Below are positions 24,008 through 30,191 of a DNA stretch of 30,191 nucleotides, one piece after another. A model generated the notes under the pieces. The model worked only from the letters and a program-made list of their open reading frames with translations. It searched no databases and was not told where the DNA came from. A program made the position numbers and the translations under genes. Position 1 is the stretch's first letter, and the number at the start of each line of letters is the position of its first letter. The stretch is from CAZXVU01 sp964644465 (lineage in GTDB: Bacteria; Chlamydiota; Chlamydiia; Chlamydiales; SM23-39), in the NCBI GenBank assembly GCA_964644465.1, contig CAZXVU010000013.1:1-30191 (forward strand), read 5' to 3'.

Positions 24008-24598
24008 ATGACTTTACCAGTTCTTAGAACAGAGCGTCTTATCCTTCGGCCATGGAAAGAAAGTGATTTGATTCCTTTCGCTGAGCTCAATGCTGATCCA
24101 AAAGTGATGGAATTCTTCGCAGCTCCTCTATCGAAACAAGAAAGCAATGCCCTCGCCAAAAAAATTCAGCAAGAGTTTGAACAGCGCAGGTATGGATACT
24201 GGGCCGTCGAGATCCCTGAAAAAGCGAGTTTCATCGGTTATATCGGGCTCAATTATTGGAATTATGAAATGCCTTTTGCTCCCTGTATCGATGTGGGATG
24301 GAGGCTTGCATTTCCCTATTGGGGAAATGGGTATGCGACCGAAGGAGCGAGAGCTTCCCTCTGGTATGGATTTGAAATCCTTAAATTCACTGAAATCGTC
24401 TCAATGGCCACAATCGGCAATATTCGATCTCACCGCGTAATGGATCGAATAGGGATGAAATACACTGCTGCTGAGGATTTTGAACATCCACGGGTTCCAA
24501 AAGGACATCCTCTAAGCTTGCGTAGGCTCTATCGTATATCTAAAAAAGAATGGTGTCCTTCATCTACATCTGAACACCCGATTTTTCAAGAAGTTTGA
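24008..24598 (+). CDS. GNAT acetyltransferase, RimJ/RimL type
   Basis: 196 residues. Begins as the Acetyltransf_3 group does: VLRTERLILRPWKESDLIPF. The acetyl-CoA loop is represented by AFPYWGNGYATEGARASLWYG, and SMATIGNIRSHRVMDRIGMKY follows at motif B. Such enzymes acetylate N-termini of proteins or amino groups of small molecules. Because it sits between two surface-glycan operons, acetylation of an amino sugar (as GNAT WecD does to Fuc4N) is possible, but the sequence type is closer to RimJ/RimL. It is the only plus-strand gene here and its stop overlaps the facing methyltransferase by 13 bases. Confidence 0.88.
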   Translation: MTLPVLRTERLILRPWKESDLIPFAELNADPKVMEFFAAPLSKQESNALAKKIQQEFEQRRYGYWAVEIPEKASFIGYIGLNYWNYEMPFAPCIDVGWRLAFPYWGNGYATEGARASLWYGFEILKFTEIVSMATIGNIRSHRVMDRIGMKYTAAEDFEHPRVPKGHPLSLRRLYRISKKEWCPSSTSEHPIFQEV

Positions 24599-25215
24599 GA
24601 ACACTCCATAACTAAATGAGTGTAAGGAATCCGGAGCATGTCATGGAAAAGTGTAGTTTTTACATTTTTAAATATTTTACGTGCTAGTGTTTCATACTCT
24701 TTTCTTGTTCTGATATTTTGTCCACGATCCTTCTTGAGAACAAATCTAGCAATAGTAGATTGATTCTGTATGTAACAGCCATCTAGTGTAATCAGCCGGC
24801 CTTTTGGATTCATTGCTCGAGAAGCGATATTGAGTAATTTAAGAGCTTCAAAGTCATCGAGATGGTGTAAGATGCCAGAAGCAATCACTAATGTAAATTT
24901 TGGGAAACTATGTAGAAGATCTACATCATTTATATTTTTGCAAAAGAAAACCCCTTTATTACTAAATTCCCGTTTAGCTTGATTAATATAATTTTGACTG
25001 GAATCAAAACCATAATATTGAATTGAGGGAGGAAGAAAATTAAGAATTGACCCTGTGCCACACCCAATATCTAGCAATACTGAATCAGTCTCTGGCCGAA
25101 CACACTCATTGACATATCTGCGTCTAGCATTATTGGCTCCAATAAGGAATTGGAAAAAATCGTAAACAAATGGCTTTTTTAATAGGGATCTAAGTCCTTG
25201 ATTTTTTTCAGTCAT
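24586..25215 (-). CDS. SAM-dependent methyltransferase, last gene of second glycan operon
   Basis: 209 residues. SAM motif VLLDIGCGTG (47-55), the strand 2 acid in YYGFDSSQNYI, and SGILHHLDD as the post-I/IV region. The N-terminus (LLKKPFVYDFFQFLIGANNARR) resembles small-molecule and glycolipid methyltransferases found in LPS clusters. It lies 29 bases downstream of the acyltransferase and overlaps the convergent GNAT gene by 13 bases. No terminator is visible between the facing genes. Substrate unknown; sugar methylation in the same surface glycan is inferred from context. Confidence 0.85.
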   Translation of the reverse strand: MTEKNQGLRSLLKKPFVYDFFQFLIGANNARRRYVNECVRPETDSVLLDIGCGTGSILNFLPPSIQYYGFDSSQNYINQAKREFSNKGVFFCKNINDVDLLHSFPKFTLVIASGILHHLDDFEALKLLNIASRAMNPKGRLITLDGCYIQNQSTIARFVLKKDRGQNIRTRKEYETLARKIFKNVKTTLFHDMLRIPYTHLVMECSQTS

Positions 25216-25244
25216 TATTTAAACCATTCAACTAAAATCCTACA

Positions 25245-26339
25245 TTAGGCAGTTAATTGTTTATTGATATTATTCCGGCGATTCTTCGCAAAAGTTAATA
25301 ATGGTTTTTCAATAAAGACATGCAAACCCCAGGCACCGAGCACAACAGCAGTTGAAGCTATTGTAGAAATCAATATCGGATGGATTTGAAGCTTATGCAG
25401 ATAGACCATGATAATAAATCCCGGCACGGCATGGATCAGATAGAGGGGATAGCTGATCTTGGCAAAAAAATCTAAAATGCGCCAATTGACTAGCCAGGGA
25501 AATGAAGCCGCTCCAAAAAAACAGAGAAGAGCCCAACCTTGGGACCAAAGGCAAGAAGTCCAAAAGTATGTTTTAGGATGATCAGGGATATAAAAGGCCG
25601 TTCTTACGAGCAGGCCAAAGATGAAAACTAAACTAAATGCCCATATTTCCAGGGAGATTTTTCCTTCCCGTACAAGGTAGTAAGAAGTCCCGATAAGAAT
25701 ATAGGAAAGATAGCGGCATCCGATATAAGTTTCGTAGATCATATACGTTGGTAAAAATGTTGAAAGAAGGAGTTGGATGAGGAGCAAAATAATAGGGAGA
25801 AGCAGTAATCGGGCGTCAGAAATCCACCTGCGAAATAACAAGCATAAGACGTAAAATTTGATCTCGATTTCAAGAGTCCAGACAATCCCATCTATATTAG
25901 GAATATGTAAAATATCGCGTAGACCGGGGATGGCATGAATGAGTAGTTTTTTCATCTTATAGGGAAAAGCGATTGAATTAGCCTGGGCGCAAAAATATAT
26001 TGCCGTCGCAGAAATGATGAAAGTGATCATATAAAGAGGGACGACACGCAAGAATCGGCGAATCGCAAACTCTGTTTTCGAGCAGCTGTTCAGAGAATAA
26101 GGGATCACAAAACCGCTAATTAGGAAAAAGAGAGCCACTCCAATAGGTCCCAGATAGAAATGTGGAATGGCCATTTTTTCGATGATCCAAGGAACATGAG
26201 AAATGTTGAGAGGCCCTGTCAGGGTCAGATCTTCAGGGACTTTCGGGTGGAGCCAAAAAGTTTCAAACAGATGAGAAAATAAAACTGAAAGAGCTGCGAC
26301 TCCTCTCAGTTGGTTTGCAAATTCGACTCGCTGCTGCAT
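25245..26339 (-). CDS. Acyltransferase 3 family membrane protein (OafA/YrhL-like)
   Basis: 364 residues with about ten membrane segments. The family signature opens the protein: FANQLRGVAALSVLFSHLF with Arg12 and His23, then FFLISGFVIPYSL, and later WTLEIEIKFYVLCLLFRRW, all typical. The end HVFIEKPLL is the usual IEKP motif. OafA-type enzymes transfer acetyl or other acyl groups to sugars of LPS, capsule or peptidoglycan at the membrane. It starts three bases after the upstream glycosyltransferase stop, so the two are coupled. It is the plain acyltransferase without an extra SGNH domain. Confidence 0.92.
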   Translation of the reverse strand: MQQRVEFANQLRGVAALSVLFSHLFETFWLHPKVPEDLTLTGPLNISHVPWIIEKMAIPHFYLGPIGVALFFLISGFVIPYSLNSCSKTEFAIRRFLRVVPLYMITFIISATAIYFCAQANSIAFPYKMKKLLIHAIPGLRDILHIPNIDGIVWTLEIEIKFYVLCLLFRRWISDARLLLLPIILLLIQLLLSTFLPTYMIYETYIGCRYLSYILIGTSYYLVREGKISLEIWAFSLVFIFGLLVRTAFYIPDHPKTYFWTSCLWSQGWALLCFFGAASFPWLVNWRILDFFAKISYPLYLIHAVPGFIIMVYLHKLQIHPILISTIASTAVVLGAWGLHVFIEKPLLTFAKNRRNNINKQLTA

Positions 26340-26342
26340 TTT

Positions 26343-27578
26343 TTATCTTTTTGCTTCTAGAAGGGTAAGTTCATCTATTTTTACAACAGACTCACTCATT
26401 CCTCCGTTTCGGAGGACAATCGAAAAATCTGAGGACTTTGGAACAGGAAAATATGTGATCACTTCCTGGCCAATTGGGAAAATTTTTTCCCTTTCGATTT
26501 TATTTCCATCCATTAGACAAACTCCCGTGACGCCCTTTAAAACTCTCATTCTAATTTTAAACCAATAATCACACTCCCTCAAAGGTTGGTTTAAGAAAAT
26601 TTGGGCGAAATAGCTCCAAGGCATTTTGTCTCCTTTCATTGGAAAGAAGAGGTTATTTTCTAGGGTAGGGAACCATTTGGCGAACCAGCTATTCTTTCTA
26701 ACCACCCTCAAACCTTTCTCGATGATTTGAGCATGGTCTGGGGGAGAATCCCCTAAGGTGCTATATGATTCAGCTTTTTCAGAAAATTTAATGGCTAGGG
26801 GTGAAATTCCTTCTAGACGAATGACTGATTTGGCTGCCCATGCAAAAATACCGGCCTTTCCCTTTCTTCTTACAGATTCTTGATTGGTAAATCGATCCAG
26901 AATAAAACATTTTTCGCTGCAGAATTGTTCGTATAAATTAGGTCGAAAACTCATTGAAGTTTGATCGGCAAGAGCAGTTGTGAAAAATTCGCTCCGATTC
27001 AAAATTTCTTTTTCCGAAAACCGAGAACCAAGTCTTAACCAAAAATCATAGTCTGTACACCCTTTGATGGATTCATCAAAGAAGAGGTCTTTTCCGATAA
27101 CAGATCTATTGAGTAGACTCGCCATCATCGGAGGGACTAAATCGCAATTGATGATTTTTTGAAAATCAAACGGATCGGGAATAAATTTAGAAACTTCATT
27201 ACCCTGTTTATCGACGAGCTGAATTCCACCATAAATAGCTGCAGCATAAGGATGATCGCGGAACCATGCAGCGCCCATTTCAAGAGAATCATCAAATAAG
27301 CGTTCATCGGAAGCTGTTAAACAAACTAGATCGCCTTTGCTTCTGGCCATTCCCCGATTATAAGCTTGGCCAAGTCCAGTATCGCATTCGGAGCGAATTT
27401 CAATTCTGGGTAAGTCATCTATCGTGTTCAAATATTCTAATGTTCCATCGGTCGATCCACCATCTTGAACGATTAGCTCATAATTTTTGTATTTTTGGCT
27501 TCTGATCCCATCAATTGCATTTTTTAGATGTGGGAGCGAATTTTTTGTTGCAAGAATGAGCGAAATCAAAGGGTGCAT
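26343..27578 (-). CDS. Family 2 glycosyltransferase
   Basis: 411 residues from ATG at 27578, where the GT2 fold begins (PLISLILATKNSLPHLKNAI). The frame is open up to a TTG at 27719, so a start with 47 extra residues cannot be excluded; no start has a good Shine-Dalgarno. GT-A features: VQDGGSTDGT, the segment GLGQAYNRGMARSKGD, TASDERL at the DxD position, and the acceptor-side GCTDYDFWLRLG. The type is common in O-antigen and exopolysaccharide loci. Residues beyond about 300 form an extra domain, including a beta-rich end (LMDGNKIEREKIFPIGQE), not typical of minimal GT2 enzymes. First gene of an operon with an acyltransferase and a methyltransferase. Confidence 0.88.
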   Translation of the reverse strand: MHPLISLILATKNSLPHLKNAIDGIRSQKYKNYELIVQDGGSTDGTLEYLNTIDDLPRIEIRSECDTGLGQAYNRGMARSKGDLVCLTASDERLFDDSLEMGAAWFRDHPYAAAIYGGIQLVDKQGNEVSKFIPDPFDFQKIINCDLVPPMMASLLNRSVIGKDLFFDESIKGCTDYDFWLRLGSRFSEKEILNRSEFFTTALADQTSMSFRPNLYEQFCSEKCFILDRFTNQESVRRKGKAGIFAWAAKSVIRLEGISPLAIKFSEKAESYSTLGDSPPDHAQIIEKGLRVVRKNSWFAKWFPTLENNLFFPMKGDKMPWSYFAQIFLNQPLRECDYWFKIRMRVLKGVTGVCLMDGNKIEREKIFPIGQEVITYFPVPKSSDFSIVLRNGGMSESVVKIDELTLLEAKR

Positions 27579-27773
27579 AGATTTTCTTTTTTTTCTATCG
27601 ACTATCGAATAAAACATTCCAAAAATCAACTCGAATTTTGAACGAAGACTCTTCCAATTTTGGAGGATGGAGAGGGGAAGAGCTCTCAGTTCATCAATTG
27701 CATCAGCCGTACTGGACAAAAAATTTAAAGTTCCTTAGGGTAATTCTTTTACAAACTGTCAGGCAGGATTTCG

Positions 27774-29417
27774 TTGTCTGTAAATACCCGTTCGTTCCAC
27801 CTTTTTAATATCGCCCAATTCTTGGGGGCATTGAGTGAAAACACCTTCAAAGTTGTTGTCATCTATTTTTTATCGGAGATGCAAGGGGCTGCCTCCGCAA
27901 ATATCCTCAGCCTTGTGGGGATTGTTTTTGTAGCTCCCTTTCTTCTTTTCTCATCTGCTGCAGGAGTTCTCGCTGATCGATTCAGCAAAAAAAATCTGAT
28001 CGTCGCGGTCAAGATTTCCGAAATAGCATTCATGATCCTAGGTACTTTTTTTATCATAAAACAATCGCCAATAGGACTGTTAATCACAGTTTTTCTCATG
28101 TCTACCCAGAGCGCAATTTTCGGGCCAGCAAAGTATGGAATCATCCCCGAACTTGTCGACGAGAGCAGGCTCTCAAAAGCAAATGGTACGGTGGGCGCGC
28201 TCACTTCTTTGGCGTTCGTTTTGTCTACTTTTATTGCCTCTCTCATTTTAGATTTAACAAACAAGAATTTCATCATTGAGATGTTTTTCCTGATATTCAT
28301 CGCTTTGGTGGGATTTTTTGCAAGTTTAGGGATTGGCCGTACAATTTCTCAACAGTCGAAACGAAAAATTAATCCCTTCTTTCTCTATGAGGTTTACGAA
28401 ACGCTCAAAATCAGCAGCAAAATACCCCACCTAATCGTTTCAATGGTTGGCGTTTCTTTCATGTTATTGCTTGGCACATTTATGCAGAAGAATATCATCT
28501 CATTTGGAGTTGACGCGCTTCATTTGGATATAGAGGGCGGAGGGGAACTTTTGCTCGTCATATCCTTAGGCATTGTGATTGGATCTCTGATTTCTGGGTT
28601 CATTTCGAAAGATAAAGTTGAACTCGGACTTTCCTGTATTAGTTGTTTTTTGGGCGCAGGATGTTTTGTTTTGCTCTATATATTTCAACATTCCCTGCCT
28701 TTGGCAAGTTGTGCTTTGGTCTTCATTGGTATATTTGCAGGAGGTCTTCTGACGCCCTGCAATACTTATATGCAGGCGAAAAGCCCCATTGAAATAAGAG
28801 GGCAGATTATGGGTGCAGCAGCTTTCCTGGCTTTTGTAGGAATGTTGCTGGGCGCATTTTTGATCTTTTTTTTCGGTTCGATTCTAAAGATCACTCCGGC
28901 AACTGGCTTCTTATACATGGGTCTGATCACTTTGATCATGGCTGGTATAATCACTTGGCAATGTTCCTCGCATTTTCTTTCATTCTTACAAAGAAAGATT
29001 CTTACCAACAATCTTGTGATCTCATCGCCTGTCCTTACAGAACCAACAATACTCATTTTCCCCAGCGATTCAATCTGGAATCTAATTCCTCTCTTTTCTT
29101 TCATACCCAATTTAGTTGTTTTCATCCCTTCTCCCTATTTCTCCCGACTCAAATGGTTTAGCAAGGTGGGTGATTCCATCCATTTTGTTCCCCTTCAGAT
29201 CGGTCACTCTGATCGACTTACACATCTTCTGAATAAAGAATCGATTTACTGTTTTTGTCCCCTCGGAGACCCAAGCTTCATCGAGAAGGTGGATACAATT
29301 TCCAAGATCCATCCCACCCTCTTTGTCCGAATGGAAAAGAAACAACTCCCTTCTAGATTCTTAGGCTTTCTCTGGAAGAAAAATCAAATTAATATCGAGA
29401 TTTCTAATACATTGTAA
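27774..29417 (+). CDS. MFS transporter of LplT/Aas type with extra C-terminal domain
   Basis: 547 residues from TTG at 27774, supported by AGGA about seven bases upstream; no nearby ATG fits the family start. About 12 membrane segments to residue 408. MFS features: ENTFKVVVIYF at the beginning, VLADRFSKKNL (residues 65-75) as motif A, and STQSAIFGPAKYGIIPELV (110-128), the hallmark of lysophospholipid transporters (LplT, Aas). These flip lysophospholipids inward for re-acylation. A 137-residue cytoplasmic tail (410-547) follows; it looks like an alpha/beta domain (ILIFPSDSIWNLIPLFSF) without an acyltransferase HxxxxD motif. It is divergent from the glycosyltransferase at 27578. Substrate is inferred from family. 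Confidence 0.85.
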   Translation: MSVNTRSFHLFNIAQFLGALSENTFKVVVIYFLSEMQGAASANILSLVGIVFVAPFLLFSSAAGVLADRFSKKNLIVAVKISEIAFMILGTFFIIKQSPIGLLITVFLMSTQSAIFGPAKYGIIPELVDESRLSKANGTVGALTSLAFVLSTFIASLILDLTNKNFIIEMFFLIFIALVGFFASLGIGRTISQQSKRKINPFFLYEVYETLKISSKIPHLIVSMVGVSFMLLLGTFMQKNIISFGVDALHLDIEGGGELLLVISLGIVIGSLISGFISKDKVELGLSCISCFLGAGCFVLLYIFQHSLPLASCALVFIGIFAGGLLTPCNTYMQAKSPIEIRGQIMGAAAFLAFVGMLLGAFLIFFFGSILKITPATGFLYMGLITLIMAGIITWQCSSHFLSFLQRKILTNNLVISSPVLTEPTILIFPSDSIWNLIPLFSFIPNLVVFIPSPYFSRLKWFSKVGDSIHFVPLQIGHSDRLTHLLNKESIYCFCPLGDPSFIEKVDTISKIHPTLFVRMEKKQLPSRFLGFLWKKNQINIEISNTL

Positions 29418-29454
29418 TTATGTATTTAATATTTTATTATAATATACTTTAGTA

Positions 29455-29483
29455 TTGTCATAATAGATCAATTTTAATAAAAT
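29455..29483 (+). promoter_or_regulatory. Candidate promoter of the repeat-protein gene
   Basis: TTGTCA (29455-29460), 17 bases, then TAAAAT (29478-29483), in a very AT-rich stretch after the MFS stop. Transcription would start about 17 bases before the ATG at 29507, leaving GAGG (29494-29497) in the leader. A good match, but AT richness raises chance hits. Confidence 0.5.
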
Positions 29484-29506
29484 AATACGAAAATGAGGTA
29501 AATATT

Positions 29507-30191
29507 ATGTCATCATCAGTCCAGGCTAGCTTACAAGCTGCTTACAACCATACTACCCCTCCGTCGTCTTCAGAAATTCCTGACGATTTAGCCTCCACAG
29601 TTTGTTCTGTGAGGGGTGTGAAAATTGATCCTTTGCCGGCATTTGATGGTTCTCTGGCTGCAAAAAAGACATTTATCAACCTTACAGAACCCGATGAAAT
29701 TCTGAAGGCATTTCCCTCAGAAAAGAAAGCGCAGCAAACGATCCTCTTTTTTGACCAAGTGATTGGTTTAAGAAAAGAAGGGGAATTCGAGAGCCTTCAA
29801 GAAAGTTTTGATCAGTTAGGACTCGACGATGAAACGAAGGCCTATGTTTGGATGGCAGCGAAGAATATCATTAGAAATAAGATGGCTAATCCAAATCGGA
29901 AATCCCCAGTGACTGAACGGGAACGGAGCCTGCTTGCCTTTTTAGAGCGCAAAGAAGCTTCTGTGAAAAGTGTGAAAATTGATCCGCTGCCGGCTTTTGA
30001 CGGTTCTCTGGCTGCAAAACAGACCTTTGTCAATCTCACAAAATCAGATAGAATTCTAAAGGCATTTCTCTCAGAAACGAAAGCGCAGCAAACAATCCTC
30101 TTTTTTGACCAAGTGATTGCTTCAAGAAAGGAAGGGGAATTCGAGAGCCTTCAAGAAAGTTTTGATCAGTTAGAACTCGATGATGCAACGA
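29507..30191 (+). CDS. Tandem-repeat protein, possible secreted effector, 3' end cut by window edge
   Basis: 228 residues visible and the frame is open at the window end. GAGG stands nine bases before the ATG. The N-terminus (MSSSVQASLQAAYNHTTPPS) is rich in Ser, Thr, Ala and Pro with no Sec signal, as in many type III effectors of chlamydiae; this is suggestive only. Then comes a unit of 118 residues starting with SVxxVKIDPLPAFDGSLAAK, continuing with KAQQTILFFDQVI and EFESLQESFDQL, then YVWMAAKNIIRNKM and TERERSLLAFLERKEA. A second copy begins at 29959 and runs off the end. The repeat looks all-helical. I do not recognise the family. It has its own promoter, separate from the MFS gene. Confidence 0.8.
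   Translation, partial: MSSSVQASLQAAYNHTTPPSSSEIPDDLASTVCSVRGVKIDPLPAFDGSLAAKKTFINLTEPDEILKAFPSEKKAQQTILFFDQVIGLRKEGEFESLQESFDQLGLDDETKAYVWMAAKNIIRNKMANPNRKSPVTERERSLLAFLERKEASVKSVKIDPLPAFDGSLAAKQTFVNLTKSDRILKAFLSETKAQQTILFFDQVIASRKEGEFESLQESFDQLELDDAT
29605..30191 (+). repeat. In-frame 354-bp tandem repeat (one full copy, second cut off)
   Basis: The period is 354 bp (118 codons): TTCTGTGA at 29605 recurs at 29959, and GTGAAAATTGATCC at 29618 recurs at 29972. Copies remain very similar at DNA level over the 230 visible bases of copy 2, including long identical runs around the EFESLQESFDQL codons, with scattered substitutions, some of them silent. This indicates a fairly recent duplication or ongoing homogenisation. 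Confidence 0.92.

Noticed and set aside
1..30191. tRNA, rRNA, CRISPR arrays or insertion-sequence transposases
   Set aside because: Intergenic spaces were scanned by eye for cloverleaf pieces, spaced direct repeats and transposase motifs; none was convincing, though small RNAs could be missed.

Overview
The window looks like chromosomal DNA of an environmental member of the Chlamydiae (Waddlia/Parachlamydia-like; species not assignable by eye). Three things point there. The left block msbA-like / accA / conserved hypothetical / HU mirrors, as I recall it, the C. trachomatis order CT264-CT267. The oligoendopeptidase F gene sits divergently beside groES-groEL, as pepF/groES/groEL cluster in Chlamydia. 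OppA-type binding-protein paralogs are present without a permease. Base composition is moderate, with AT-rich patches. A run of exactly 100 N (6212-6311) is a scaffold gap, so this is a draft assembly.

Left part (1-7979, nearly all on the minus strand): HU DNA-binding protein, a CT266-like hypothetical, an L,D-transpeptidase, accA and a truncated MsbA-like ABC exporter that carries an EF-hand-like loop in its first periplasmic loop. A candidate promoter sits just upstream of the L,D-transpeptidase, and the three genes transpeptidase-accA-msbA overlap as one operon. Upstream of HU lie a structured leader, the assembly gap, tyrS and a small charged hypothetical.

Middle (8096-14758): rpiA, preceded by a four-codon leader ORF; a small family protein with a conserved NDGSLGCP-type core; HPr; oligoendopeptidase F; the groESL operon with a degenerate CIRCE and a strong terminator; a four-helix membrane protein; and a short AsmA-like membrane-anchored protein.

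Right part (14906-30191): two tandem OppA-domain genes. The first is a 918-residue fusion with an unknown N-terminal half and no export signal; the second is an ordinary lipoprotein. Next come two minus-strand surface-glycan operons. One holds a GtrB/ArnC-like polyprenyl-phosphate glycosyltransferase, a GT-C-like polytopic membrane protein, a WecE-like sugar aminotransferase and a methyltransferase. The other holds a family 2 glycosyltransferase, an acyltransferase 3 and a methyltransferase. A GNAT gene lies between them. The first operon has the same logic as the Arn/Flm pathways that decorate lipid A with amino sugars, and is the best candidate for an undescribed system here. The window ends with an LplT/Aas-like MFS transporter carrying an extra C-terminal domain, and with the start of a 118-residue tandem-repeat protein that could be a secreted effector. 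No tRNA, rRNA, CRISPR or insertion sequence was seen.
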